Source: Atrina japonica
Taxonomy: Eukaryota > Mollusca > Bivalvia > Pterioida > Pinnidae
Length of the DNA stretch: 64,000 nt
NCBI GenBank assembly: GCA_030159075.1
Contig: BROG01000003.1
Location: 1,101,001-1,165,000, forward strand
Reading direction: 5' to 3'
The position numbers and the translations under genes were made by a program. The notes below the pieces were generated by a model. It was not told the DNA's origin. It did no database searches and worked only from the letters and a program-made list of their open reading frames with translations. Positions 1 to 63,839 of the stretch are shown in pieces. Each line of letters opens with the position of its first letter. Position 1 is the first letter of the stretch.

Positions 1-3160
<3,160 letters not shown>

Positions 3161-3185
3161 AATCAGAAGCGAAATACTAACTATA

Positions 3186-3365
3186 TATGCATCAGCGTCG
3201 GAAGCAAATTGAAAGTGGGGGGCTAAACCAACTTAAAACACATACACACACCAAAAACGTCTGGGGGCTAAGCCCCAAATTTTAACTCCTATGTCTATCT
3301 TTGCAAAAAAAGTGGGGGGGGGCTAAGCCCCCTCTAGCCCCCCCCCCGTTCCGACGCCTATGATA
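3186..3365. repeat. Short inverted-ended G/C-run element
   Basis: About 180 bp bounded by the inverted ends GCGTCGGAA (left) and TTCCGACGC (right). Inside are runs of G and C and internal hairpins of the type GGGGGCTAAGCCCC. It looks like a small non-autonomous repeat; the family is not identified. Confidence 0.55.
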
Positions 3366-6027
3366 TGTACTTAGCAGGACCCCAGTTGACCGGATTTACT
3401 CAATACTCAAGCTAACGTTTCATAAAACACACACACACAAGATTTATGCTACAGCCGGCTCATCTTCCCAAGTCAAGGTCTTTCCTCAAACTTGACAGAT
3501 TATATTTCATATTTTGGCGGTCAATGAAATTCACTTAGATTGACCAGACACTCTCCTGACTTTAACCAATGAAAAGACTCGTGACATAGCCTGCACGACG
3601 CCATTATTCTGTGTTTACGTACTTTCCCTTTTTTATTGTGTGGTCGATGCATGATCGATTGTTAGGCGCGTTCTGGAGGGTTCAGAAAATGGTTCCTGGA
3701 GCCGACGCTCTAACTCACAATATACAGGCCAAATCTGTAAGGTGTGTGAGTAACGGAGTGGATCGGAAAACCTTGACTTGGGAAAATGCAGTTGGCTAGG
3801 ATATCCCTTGGCCGTTTTGTGGTCCGGTTACGGAACCCATTCCCATCACAAAAATAGCATATATTTTCCCAACAAAAATTCCAAAACTGGACTTTAATAG
3901 GTAAAGAATAAAGTAGGCCTAATTTCCCACAAATGTCTAAAATTAAGTTTAAGGAGATGTGGACCATGTTGGAACTGTATAAAACCATACAACCCTCAAC
4001 CAATGCACAATTGTGACACAGATCAAGGACTGATCGGGTATGGTAAGCAAGACCCGTATCCGCTGATCTTCTTTTAATCAGATCTGAACTGAATTACTTG
4101 AACCAATCGGGCAATATAACTATATACCTAATTTTAATATTGATTTTGTGTTCGAAATGCGTCTTAATTTATTGACAATATGGTTCAATGATTTATATTC
4201 ATGACAGCCAGAAAGACACTTTGAAGAACATCTTTAAAAATATTTTAAGTATTCATAAATGTCGCTGATTTTAACGATGTAAACTTAGACCTAGTTATTG
4301 AGGAACTTTAAAATTGCTTCCATTGCAAGTACCAAACCACTTTATGGTAGCCTACCGCGTATATACCGGTGTACATGTATAGTGCGTTTGATTACATATA
4401 GGACAGAGAAAAATAGAAATTTTGCGGAAAATAAAAAACCATATGTACTAATAACGCACATCAAATTATTTCTAAACATACTTCATAATATATACGCAAT
4501 TTTTTTTTTAAATTTTGGTCTAGAGATGTGAAAGTTATCTATAAAACCTAATGTAAAATATGGGTAAAGATTACCTCTGTTCCGACGTGTTTACTTACTA
4601 AATTGAACAGCGGTGATGAATTGCGAACTGTATCGGGGATGTTTCAGAAAGCCAAAATTATAAAATTATTTAGATAGTTCGAACCTCGGTCTTTCGTGAA
4701 ATACTAGTTAATGTACAAAACCATTAATATCCTTGGTCGCGCTTTTCATGGCATTTACGGTCTCGCAGGATTTAATGTAGGCCTAGAAAAGAGGAGCAAA
4801 TAACCTGGTTAACCACCTCACCCCCGACAATAAAGCATAATAACTGAAAACTGGTTACATGGTTTTTTCGGAACTCTTGATTCCACTTATTCCTATTCCC
4901 AATTCTCGTAAACAAACAATACCACAATGCACATCATAATCATGAATTTATCATTTTAAAAACAAGATAAAATTGTTTGAAACCTCGGGAAATTAGCATA
5001 TTTGTTTTATCTAGACAACGTATATAAACCCAGTCACAGGCAGACATGAATATTCTATCCACTGATAGGAGATCTATGATTCCAACCAAATGACACCCAG
5101 CATTGCAAAGAATTGTGATCTGTGTTTGCATTGCGACTATCTCTCCGGTATGTAAATACAACCTGTATAATTAGGGACCACTTATACTTATTGTATTCAC
5201 ATAAATTATCTTCCTCACTCAGCCGAATCTAAAGTGACCGAATTTTTAAACAGTACCAAATTAATAAATAACTGTATTATATTACTAGAGATCCGTCCAC
5301 GTGCAGCTGATTACGAGAATATTTTTAATTCCGCCAAGATATGGTGATAAGGTTTATTCCATTGAAAAGGAACTGTAGGGAATGTGTAAAACGTGTAACG
5401 CCCACTACACTCATGTGTGAATATCCGCTTGTATCAAAACATCAAAATATCTATTTATTTGATTTTCATAAACATTTTGACCGAGGTAAACAGATTAATA
5501 TAGTTCTTTCGAATTATTCGCCACCGTGTTGTAACCATCACATAGTAGACCTACAGCTGAATGTCTATTGTTAGAACTCAAAACTGCACAACTGGTATTG
5601 ACGTATTTCCTTTAAGTTGAATTTTTCAATTCATGTTGCGACTTTTTTCCCACGCATGACGTAATGGTATCCGGTTTTTAGAAGCATTACCTTTTTACCT
5701 TTTGTTGTATACAATGTCTGGTGGGTGTGTCTGAAAATTGAAATTTGCAAAGCACCTATTTTCTAAGGGAGGGACAAGACAGTCTTCCACAGCAAACAAA
5801 TAAATAAATAAATAAATAAATGACTTGTGTGGGGTGAGAACTTTACTTAGGAAAATAAAGAATACTCACGGTGTAATATTCTATCCCTAACATGAATGTT
5901 ATATTGGAATTTTCAAAATTGAGTATTTTAAAATTCGTTATAACAGTATATGCACATCCTAGTCCGTTTGATTAGTGTTTGACATCCACATTCAACATTT
6001 TTTTTTTCAGTTATATGAAACGGTTTT

Positions 6028-6175
6028 TAATGTTGTTGGCGAAAACCTGGTAACAATGTACCCCGGGATGAAACCACCGGCGAGTAAACTGGCAAACATT
6101 CTCACAAAATCAGCTCATTTTCCAGCCGGGTGCTCGAACCCTCGCTAAGTAGAGGTGAGAGACTATTGTTAAAAG
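6028..6175 (-). mobile_element. tRNA-headed SINE, family 1, degraded copy
   Basis: Reverse-complement copy of the family-1 SINE seen best at 62761 and 63352. The shared core runs from the tract around GGCGAAAACCTGGTAACAATG, through the CCACCGGCGAGTAAACTGGC segment, to a tRNA-like head with GCTCGAACCCTCGC near 6130. Confidence 0.6.
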
Positions 6176-6329
6176 TGTGACGCACTAAACATACGACGTA
6201 GGAGGTCCCGTCAACCAGCTCTGACGGACAATAGTAGTCTAGTATTCCCTATTTTAGTTAAGGTTTACCGAAATTGGTAGAATGTATAATTAGTACCGAC
6301 AAGATGTACAGTCCGAGATCAGTGCGCCC

Positions 6330-6985
6330 AGTATTCCGAAGCACCGAAGGTCCCATAATCCGAAGACCCAATATTCCGATCTGCCTATAGTTCGAAGGTC
6401 TGATAGATCTATGGTTTAATGGTCCAATAGTTCGAAGGCCTGATAGTCCGAAGGTCCGATAGTCCGAAGGTTAATCAAAAAGACGTGATGAACCTTTATA
6501 CAGCTCAAATTGTGATTGTTTTGATGCATTATATTAAGAGTATAGATTTTATTGTAAACACTCAGTCATTTCTGTTCACACCCTTTCAAAGAAAGAGAGA
6601 GAGAGAGATAAAACATGTTGGGTATGGGGAACTGCCGAGTGATACGATTGCTATCAACTGTGTTCTAGTTTGAATTCTTCTGAATAAAAGATTCCTCTCG
6701 AGACGTGAAGTCGTTTAGTTATTCTTGTTTCCGATATTTCCGTCACCTGAAAAAGTGTATATATTTTCCTTTTCTGGAACCTATGGTTGCTTTGTCATCA
6801 AAACGAGCAGAGCAGAGTCCAGTGGCAGTGACAGCGAGTGACTTTACAAATCTTGGATAGGGGGAACTATATCGGATCTTCGGACTATCGGAACTTCGGA
6901 GTAATATACCTTCGGACTATCGAACCTTCGAACTATCGGGCCTTCGGTCTATCGGGCCCTCGGACTATCAGACCTTCGAAATACT
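6330..6985. mobile_element. Foldback-like element with 16-bp repeat arms
   Basis: The left arm (about 6330-6475) is built from imperfect copies of a 16-bp unit, AGTCCGAAGGTCCGAT. The right arm (about 6868-6985) is built from the reverse complement of the same unit. About 390 bp of unrelated sequence separates them. The outer ends also match in inverted orientation (CCCAGTATTCCGAAG against CCAAGTATTTCGAAG). Inverted arms made of short tandem repeats are typical of foldback-type DNA transposons. No transposase is present, so the element would be non-autonomous. Confidence 0.65.
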
Positions 6986-7427
6986 TGGTGGTCACCGCGA
7001 TCACTGGGTAATGATAATGATGTATAACAACTGCCAAATACAACCTTTGAACGAAAGTCGCTGATAAAAGAGAGCCTCAGTATCGCTGAATAGCAAAGCC
7101 TGTCACTGATAAATGGAAACTATACTGACTGGTAGTAACTATCTGACAAAGGAAAGTCTATCACTGATTTGGTAAGATTATCACTGCCAAATTCAACGTA
7201 TCACTGTTCAATGGTATTAAACTGTCACTGACATTCAATGAACTCTGACAGTTTTTTAAGGAAAGGTGCAATCTAGATATTGAGAATTCGTCTGTGAAAT
7301 ACAACATATCACCACAGAAATATATTTCACTGGGAAATAAGAACTAACCACGGACTCTGGCAGTCCATTAGAGCCAAATGTAGCCCATAGTTGACAGAAT
7401 TAGGATCACGTGACTGTCAGAAGACAA

Positions 7428-7612
7428 TTAGCATAACAATTCACTGTCTCAGTCTACCGATTATATATCACTTGGAGGTCAAGGTCACATCATCATTCAA
7501 ACTCCCGACCTTGACCTTCGAAGTCCAAGGTGTTGCATTTGAAGAGACTTAGCATAACCATTCACTGGCTCAGACTGCCAAATACTGCCAAATGATAATA
7601 TATCACTTGAAG
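7428..7612. repeat. Local direct duplication
   Basis: Two copies of a roughly 65-bp segment begin near 7428 and 7547. Both contain TTAGCATAAC, ATTCACTG, CTCAG and TATATCACTTG followed by AGGTCAA. Between them are inverted GGTCAAGGTC / GACCTTGACC motifs, so the whole block can form a hairpin. Confidence 0.55.
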
Positions 7613-8627
7613 GTCAATTCAAATCAATGTTGTCACAAAAATGGCTTTTTATTGATCGTAACCATACTTATTAACAAACTCGAAGCTTCTCTGAGAATTC
7701 TGCTTTCTTCGAGACTCCAATATGATCACCAGCCATGAAGTGACACGAATAAAAATGCAGTTTACTAATGAACATTTGTCCACATAGATAACTTCTCACT
7801 CAGCATTGATTACTTTCAAGGTCCTTTTTAATTGACTTTTCAGACCAGGTTAAATATGCAGTCGTATTAGAAAGAGAGTAAATGTTTTTAATTAATTAGA
7901 TATTGAATTAATTTTGTAGTCCATTGCAGTTAAGTATCAATTTAAACAATGGTATGCATGCGAAAGTATGTCCCGATGATTCGATGCATGATTAGTCGGA
8001 ACCGCTGGTAACTCACGTGGAAACAAATTAATACTTAAGTCTAATTCGTGTATTTCCACCTCTGCTACTACTTAAGGGTAAACTAACACAGATTATTTGG
8101 TAGCAGGGTCAACATACATGTTTTATGTATTTTCGTGGAAGGTTATTTTTGTGGCAATTACTTGATGTGTTGAAAATAATTACGTTGAGTTAAAACAGTT
8201 TATAAATAACTAAAAGGCTCAGAAGAATTAGGAATTTTCCAGCTTGGGTTTATTTAAAGAACTTGAAATGTAGTCTAGAAGTTGTTATAGATCTGATCCT
8301 TTTAGACCCAAGCACTTTCATAGGGATGTGTAATTTTTAAACCAGCGCATTAAATACTATTTTCGGTTAAAAGAAATATTTGTTAATACATAAAATGATA
8401 AAATACAATTTTATGGAATCCTGCTAACAGCGTACTCTTAGGTCAATAAAACAACCACAACATGTGTTCAGTCCGACTTTAATGAAAAGAAAGGGGGTAT
8501 AAATAAAGAATTGGGAGTTGTGCAGTACCATAAAACCTACTTCCAACTTTTTTTATTTTCAGTTGGCGGCTAGTACTAATGACCAATAGTATTGCAAATT
8601 CTGTTTTACATCATTTCAGACCGTTCG

Positions 8628-8697
8628 TCCATGGTGTACTCAGTGGTACAGCGTTCAATACTCAAGCTGAAGGTTTCGGATTCGAATCCCTGTACCC
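8628..8697 (+). mobile_element. tRNA-like SINE head, family unknown
   Basis: An A-box-like stretch (GTGTACTCAGTGGTACAGCG) is followed by a B-box-like GGATTCGAATCC. There is no complete cloverleaf and no discernible tail, so I read it as the head of a SINE rather than a tRNA gene. Confidence 0.45.
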
Positions 8698-10022
8698 GAT
8701 CATACACAAAACTTAAAAAATAGTGATTGTTCTGTTTTCACCAAATGGTGGGCATAATAAATGAAAACAATTTTTTTCTTTGGTTTTGTTGATGTTTATG
8801 TCTTGCTTTTTTTTGGGGGGGTGGGCGACTGGTGATTCTTTCTTTTCTAACCTGTATGATGAGTCCGTAGAAGTGAAAAGTTCCTGGCGGGTTAAAGGCA
8901 ACAATAAATAAAACAAATTATTGTCCTTGCATTCCTTAAATCCAGTGCAGCATGTCTGTTTCGATTAAATTAGAGCGGTGTAGCATTTTCTCTTATAAAC
9001 CTGCTGAATAATGTTTCCCTGCATGCATAAAAATGTATCGATGAAAAAAACTGAACACGGATTATTCCGTTTGGTTAATCTCTTTTAAAAGACTTTAAAA
9101 TGTAAAGTCATGCACTTGTCAGATTTACAAGGAGTTCAAATTAACCCATTTTGAACTTTTTAACTAGCGATGCATGTTTGTTATTTCCCCGTCACAATGT
9201 CTCCAGACCATACAGATATCATTGTCAAATCTTTGGCGAAAACATCCGTATCTTTCTGCACGACTGAGTCCGATTCCGTATCCGTATTTTCTTCCAAAAT
9301 ATAATATGGTTGTTTTTCGCTTTTGATACCCCCAAATAAATGTATTCTTGTTTTTTTAACTTCTGGTTAATATGATTTGAAAGTTTCAGAACAGATTTAT
9401 ACCTTTAAACCCCTGCTATAGTTACCCACCTAAAACATATTCTGTACCTTGCTATAGGCCTGTGTTACATAAGACCAGCCATTGTGTGAAAAGCAATTAC
9501 TGTAATGAACTTTTGACATTGACATTAGTTTTTAAAAGGGAAAATTAATATGTTGGAGACTGATGGAATTCCTACTGTTACACAGACTTGTTGTGTGTCG
9601 TTGTCCTACTTTCACTGAAAATTTGAAGCAACATATGGAAATACGAAACTCTAATGTTTTAATAGATTGATAGACACATGTCAACATGACTATCTTGTTG
9701 CATTATCTTGATAACAATCATTTAAAGTGTATCCGAATTAGGTAATTTTTTAATTTTTAATTAATAAGTACACGCATGCTGTATGCATGATATATAATCA
9801 CACATGTATTACAGGCCCTGATTTGGTTATAAGTCAAAAGTCATCATTCTTTGAAAAATGGTATCAGATCGCAAGTGTGTTCCTAAGACATTGTCCAAAA
9901 CTTACTACTTTTGGTAAAATGGACGTACGATTGACCCCAGGACCATGATTTTGACCACGATGGCCTTATACTTCAATAGACCTAACTGGCGTTTTACGTT
10001 TTATTTGTGTTTATTCCCCTTA

Positions 10023-10225
10023 ACTGGACCTCCGTGATCGAGTGGTTAGAACATCGCGCTTTGAGTCATGAAGTCTTTCACTTCGGGTCAGCGCAGGTTC
10101 GAGCACCACTTTTACCAGTTTACTTGCGGAAGGCCGATGGTCTCTTCCCGGCTACATTGTAACCCGATTGTCTCCTCCGCCATTAAAACTGGCCGCCACT
10201 ATATAACTGAACAAGATGTGTTTGT
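10023..10225 (+). mobile_element. tRNA-headed SINE, family 1
   Basis: The head begins with GACCTCCGTGATCGAGTGG and carries a B-box-like GCAGGTTCGAGCACC. The family-1 body follows (CCAGTTTACTTGCGGAAGGC, then a GTCTCCTCCGCCATTAAAAC segment). Confidence 0.7.
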
Positions 10226-11755
10226 GAAACACAACTATCTCCGGTCCCAAATATTTCTATGCTGGCAAATAAAATGACCCCACCCTACCCTCCAGGGGTA
10301 GGCTATGTGATGTCAGCTAAGTGACCACCAGCGGCATGTGATGTCAGTGAAGTATAAGCAACCCTTAGATGAACTTACAGTCCAGGTATGGTTACTGTAT
10401 CACAATCCAAACTTGAAATAATACACTTTATATGTAAACGGCACGGAATTACGGACAGGCAAACAGACACGCAGACAGACAGACGGACGATCCAAACACT
10501 AAAATTTAAGGTAAACAGATTACAATAGCCACACATTGTCCTAACCGTATTGTGACCTACCGATATTTGTTCATTCTCCTATTGTTTACCAGGAGTATCC
10601 ATGGTAACCAAAGTGAATGCTTATGATCTCTGGCATTTGTTGTTCTGTTTTACGTGTTCATTCGGTTTGATCTCGGGCAGCTTTTGATCATGTTTGTTTT
10701 CCTTTCAAATCATACATGTGTTTCTTTGTACAGTCTGGTTAATATCAGGGTGGTGGTGTCTTTTAATGTCCACGAGACGACAACCACAATAAATTGCTAT
10801 GACTGGCATAAGGTACGAAGATTCATGTTTAGAACGAGAATGTTTTTTTTTCTCACTTAGCCATTATTTTTTCGCTCGTCAAGACGTATTTAGCTTCCTG
10901 TTTGTTTTCTTCCCACCGACTTCTGATTCCTTATTATACAAGCCATCAATCATTTGATAGGATGTACAAAAATCAACTATATTAGTCTTGGGATATCTAT
11001 AGAACTTTTTGTGCGTGTCTGCGTGTTTTTATGCATCTTACTGCTCAAAATGCATTTACCGAGAAAGGCGTACTGAAACATATACAGCCATCTTTTAACT
11101 GTACGTCAATTTATTTCCGAATATTACTTGCGACAGGAGACCAAATTTATTATGTTAACTCCGGCGTAACAGTTTACTTATGGTGATAATCTAGGGAAGA
11201 AATTACTTCCTCGTGATACTGACATCCGGTATTTTAAATGGTCGGGCCAAAATGTTCCCAACAGCGAAATACGACTGGACACAAGCGGAATTCTGGGAAA
11301 AAGCAAAATGTAGAATATCGAGTGTATTGAAGAAATGAGCATTCCTTGTTGACCATTCGTATGAGTTTGTAGTCAATTACAGACAAATTGTGCAATCAGT
11401 TATAACAGATCTATTCATATAAACGGTTTAGTGACCATTATGAACACGCGCACGCGTAAAACTCGATAGTTCACCATAATTCCAGATAATGAAATATGAG
11501 AGTCGCAAACAAGTTCATGATCACATTAACCACTTAATTTAAATGTGATTCCTCATAGCTCTGTATTAGCACTTATACCCGTAAGTAGTTTAACTTTGTA
11601 TATGAAATGGTCGTGTGTGGATTAGGCTTTGCATTATCATACTATTTTCGGAATGTTAACACCATAAAAAAGAATAAGGATAATTAAGGAATAATTATTT
11701 CCTAAGCGACAGAAAATGACGACTGGAAATCCAATGCATTGTAGTTGTCAAGAAG

Positions 11756-12035
11756 TGTCCAAAACCAAATAGCGCATGCGTGGTCTAGTGGTCGTACCAA
11801 AGACTTTTTTTTTTAAAATGGCAGTGACTTTACTTTCGACGTAGTGGAAGTCACGAGTCTGTCGGGTGGAACTTACAACTAAGGTCCCGTTTACGGTAGG
11901 CGTGGCACGTAAACGAAATCTCGCTGCATTGGCGTCGGTGTAAAGCAAATGTCAAAGTGGCACTTCACCTAAAGCTGGTGACATATCCATATAAATGGAA
12001 ACTCTTGGCGGGATATTAAACAATAATAAAACATA
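11756..12035 (+). mobile_element. SINE, family 3
   Basis: The head has GCGTGGTCTAGTGGTCGTAC. The 3' body has GGCACTTCACCTAAAGCTGG, then a GGCGGGATATTAAACAATAA tail. Related copies lie at 41218 and 61845 (+) and at 45724 and 58017 (-). Confidence 0.65.
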
Positions 12036-12849
12036 ACACATAACAGTCTGCAGACTATTTATGATGGTAACTATAATTTATTTATTAGATATATATTTAG
12101 TAATTACCAATACATCTGAATGAAAGGATCTTTATGTGACATTGAGCTTGGATATACTTCCCAACCATTATCCCGACCTCATTATTTTTCATCACCAAAT
12201 TTCTGAACCATCCAACAGTAGTAATTACATGCTACATCTGACGTGAAATTATTTGCGAAATCACGTCGGAATGGGATGTCTGTGTTGCAGTGATATAGGC
12301 GAGACAATTAAAGGGAAGAATCAATCATGATCAAATAAAACCGAAATCAGTAGCTGAAACATAAAAGTCGAATAAACTCGGAATTAAATTTTTGACTTAA
12401 GTCAGTGTATTATTCTATTTTCTGTCAAAACCAGTCACAGCTGATATATTGGATAAAAAGTAACTTATCCAACCCTGCTTGACTTTTAAAAGTTTCGAAT
12501 GTCTGGGTATCATAAAATAAATAAAAAGGTTACTGACAGCATTTCCAGGAAGTCATAAGTCTAGTCAGTGATATATAGGCTGAAGCCTATCGCTGGTATA
12601 ATACAATAAGATATGTAATGTATAATATTTCTAGATTTTACAAACATTTACATTGAAAATCACGTTCATATTCGCAAATCTCAGGCGAACCTTTTCATTT
12701 TATAATTCAAATAATCAATCATCTGTATAACTTGTCTTTTAAAAGATATACCTGTTATTGTTAATGCGTATTTCGCGCTAACAAAATGTTCGCTAAATTT
12801 AATCCAACGCTAAAATTTAAATACCTATCGCTTACCGGTACCTACAGCC

Positions 12850-12975
12850 ATTTACTTTACATACGTTGCGAATGTAAATATTAAAACCGGAAGAACATAT
12901 GAGGAACAAAATCGAGAAGGCGCGAATAAATGCAGGATCATAACGGTAATCCGGGCTAACTCGAGAGTTCCCTAT
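12850..12975. repeat. Dispersed repeat, copy 1 of 2
   Basis: About 125 bp matching 39175-39299 in the same orientation with scattered substitutions. Shared blocks include AAAACCGGAAGAACATATGA and AAATAAATGCAGG followed by CGGTAATCC and GCTAACTC. The family is not recognised. Confidence 0.7.
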
Positions 12976-14036
12976 TGTCATTCTAACGATTTTTATGACG
13001 GCCCCACAACATTTCAGTGACAAAGCCAATTATTAGGATGTGCCCCCTTAATAATTTTTTATCTGGCATGATCCTGTTCAGTTACTGATACCGCAGATAC
13101 CAGATAACGTAAAATCTGCGAGAAACTATGCTTACGATTTCACTCCTGCAGAAAATTACACTTGACAGATTATTATTATTTCCTTCGGTAATTATCATGA
13201 CCCTTATTTATATTTCACTATGTGCTTGTTTTATTCGTCTAGACGTATTAAGTTCGACGTGACTGCTCTTCTATTGGGCTTTTTTCCTAATCAGAGTTCA
13301 TCTGTCCAAAACGTTGTTTCTGTTGTATTTTGAGACTGTATATAATTATGCGTGCACTTTTGAGTGTATCTGAGAACTAGTCACTGCAAGATGCAAAAAG
13401 AGGGTACAAAAAGGTGTAAAATTATAACTAACTAACTATTCTCTCTTATAATTGAATTTGGGTCTATAAATCCAAAGTACATGTAATTTAAAATATCTTA
13501 TCAACGGAAACAGAATATTTTAAAATTATTATCGATTGTGCCGTAAATTCAGTCTTCCTCATTTAAAATTAGCATGTTAGAGAGAGTTTGTTCACTTTTT
13601 ATATCCATTAAAATTTTAGAAGACCCCATTTCTGTTGAATCATATATAAACTTGTATAATATACAAAATGCATTTGGAAATTACGTGTCATAAAATTTTA
13701 TGATGTCGCCTACTTCTTGCGTCGATCTATAGACGCGATTCGTAAACTCATAGTGCTTGATGTACATATACAAAAATTTTTACAAATCTTAGGCAACGCT
13801 TTTCTCTTTAGAATCTTTATTACTTTAGAATCAATGTCATGAAAATATGAACGGTTTTGAGTGCGAATTTGAAGGAGGTCAGTAGTACCCCTCACACACC
13901 CCCACCCCACGTCTCAGAAAATAATTCATAGTAATCTGGGATAATTGTCATGTCATTTTTCCTCTGCAGTATCAAAGTAAAATATTTTAAAATAATGATG
14001 TGAAAAATCATCATAATTTTTCTTCTTCACTACCAC

Positions 14037-14037
14037 T

Positions 14038-14070
<33 letters not shown>
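14037..14070. repeat. (TCA)n microsatellite
   Basis: About eleven tandem TCA/ATC triplets in non-coding sequence. Confidence 0.9.
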
Positions 14071-14071
<1 letters not shown>

Positions 14072-15880
14072 CTATTAAGAATCAAATCCTTTTAACTCGA
14101 AAATTTGCACATGCACTTTTTTAAATTCAACATTCAAATTATAGCTTTGACTGCGGAATACATTATCAATGTATTTAAGAATGACGTATATGAGAGGAAC
14201 GTAGATAAAATCACTTTTAATTTCAGATCTACAGATATGTACCTCTTTCACAGAGGTCAAGCAAAGATTGTAATTTAATAAATATGCACTCATTATCTAA
14301 TTTCACAGAAATAACTTGCTTGATAACTATACAGTTCTTCTGATAATATCATCGACCCAAGTGTTCTAGAAGTGATATTTTGTCCATTTGATATTTATTA
14401 TCTACGTGGGATTTCTTTATATATTAGCTTTTATATATATACGTACGTGGGGTTGTAGAGGTGATATCTAAAGGTCTCGTTTGTAATTTAGATATACACT
14501 GGCTTATTGTAAAAGTTACATGTATTACTGATAATGTTATGATAGAATTTCATGTCTTAAAGATATTTAACACGTAATTAAACAACTTGTATCCACTCAG
14601 CATTTCTTATTGCTCTTGAACATTTTCTTGATCTCGACATGCTTGTTTTTAAAGATATAACAATACCCTATTAATTATATCTTTATATCAGATACATGTA
14701 GATTATGGACTCGGATAAAAGTTTCTGCTGTTTAGAATCGCGTGATAAAAGTAGATCTACTACTAGAACGAGAACACTGACGGAAAATTTATCATTCTAA
14801 TCTGCAGGTAACATGCAGGTATTAGAGGCAACCTTGGTTTAGATAGTCTGTGTCAAGGCACAGCATTGTCGCTTTCATTGGGCGTGTGTTTCAATTGGTA
14901 GTTAATAATTTGATTATAAATTAGCTAGTAACTAACGGTTTAAGCTGGACTCTTTGACATGTGCTGAATATGTCTCTGATCTTACGACAGAAACACATTA
15001 ATTGCTTGAGAGATTGATTCTATGTAGATTAGCAACAATGGTGCAGTTGAAATTCTCAAAGCCTCAAATTACATAAAAAGTTTTATCTTTACAAATCGTT
15101 AAGTCAAAGTGAAGGGGTTGATCCTTTTCATCGCTGTTTGACTTTTAAAAAATTACCTACAACACTAGACTACTATCACGTGATACCAAACTAACCAATG
15201 TCAAAAGCTGATTTTATCATGTGATAGTTTTGACCAATTACTATGTAGTAAAAAGAAAGAGATGCTTCCACAATGTTGATCGTGAGGGGATTCAATAGGC
15301 AATACATAAACGTATTGACTATTAGACGGGTATGGATAACTGATAACTCTAGAATTGAAAACAGGTGACATGGAGAGTGGCAACCCTTGCGATTCACACC
15401 CAAATAAAGTCCACAATCAATCTAAGGTAAAAATACATGAAGAAGAACCAAGGGATAGATCTAATTAAAACTCCCAGGTCCACTAGAAATAGATCTAGAA
15501 TCTACTAGGCTATACATTGGATATGAAACTGTCAAAATAAAGAAAATTTGTGAATGCCAAACAGGATGGGACAAGGTGTCCGGAAGGAGTCAGTGTCTCC
15601 TGTAAACTCCAAACATATATTAGTTAGGCCTATAAACCTATGTCACAATTAGATCTAGTATTGTAGAGGATTTGAAACTATTAGATCTAGTCTGCATTCA
15701 AATAAATGAACATTTAACTTTAATAGTGTAACATGACAATCACATTGAGTAAACCTTACAATTAACGAAATGTTGACTTCATCATTATCCCTCTGATCAC
15801 AATTTTATATTATTAAGTATCTGTCCAGTGAAATGATGGTACGTTGAACATTCCAGATCATTCGTGAGACATGAACAGTA

Positions 15881-16040
15881 TACAGTGAAACCTCTCTATC
15901 AAGAACATCCAACTTACTGATTCAAAGTGGTCTGATTACCAAGGGATCTTAGATTTATTTATAAATTTTCAATAGAAATATTAATGGTCCTAATTGTAAG
16001 GTGGTCTCCAAATATTTAGGACTTTAGGTGAGGTTCCAAC
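15881..16040. mobile_element. TA-bounded MITE, CAGTGAAACCT family
   Basis: Begins TA-CAGTGAAACCT and ends near GAGGTTCCAACAG. Internal GTGGTCT motifs are shared with the copies at 29848, 31324, 34157, 36290, 41815 and 57396. The TA-CAGT...ACTG-TA termini resemble Tc1/mariner-type elements. It ends 138 bp upstream of exon 2. Confidence 0.6.
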
Positions 16041-16177
16041 AGATACTGTAGGTAAGTAAAGATATGCCTCTTTGAAATGTGGAAAGTTGATAATAGGAAA
16101 GCTAGAATAATTACATTTACATCACTTAATTTTCATTTTTTTATGATTTCTAAAATAGAAATTGTTTCCTTTTTCAG

Positions 16178-63839
<47,662 letters not shown>

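Larger units (their letters stand above)
3366..16177. other. Upstream non-coding region or first intron
   Basis: About 12.8 kb with no convincing coding exon on either strand. If the signal-peptide exon lies outside the window, all of this is first intron. It holds a (CA)n stretch near 3428, an (AATA)n stretch at 5800-5821, a foldback-like element (6330-6985), a local duplication (7428-7612), SINE copies (6028, 8628, 10023, 11756), a 125-bp dispersed repeat (12850) and a (TCA)n run (14037-14070). Any first exon must end in phase 1 to join exon 2, and I found no signal-peptide-like open stretch ending that way. Confidence 0.5.

Noticed and set aside
10654..10815. Candidate first exon with a weak hydrophobic start and ...CYDWHK before a GTACGA donor
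   Set aside because: It would end in phase 0, while exon 2 needs phase 1; phase-0 joining hits a stop immediately. Leader hydrophobicity is poor.
13710..13910. Minus-strand 66-codon frame and several similar short frames in 1-16000
   Set aside because: Length expected by chance, no homology recognised, no splice context.
16030..16057. Strong GTAAGT donor at 16052 just upstream of exon 2
   Set aside because: It sits at the end of a MITE with no open frame or start codon before it.
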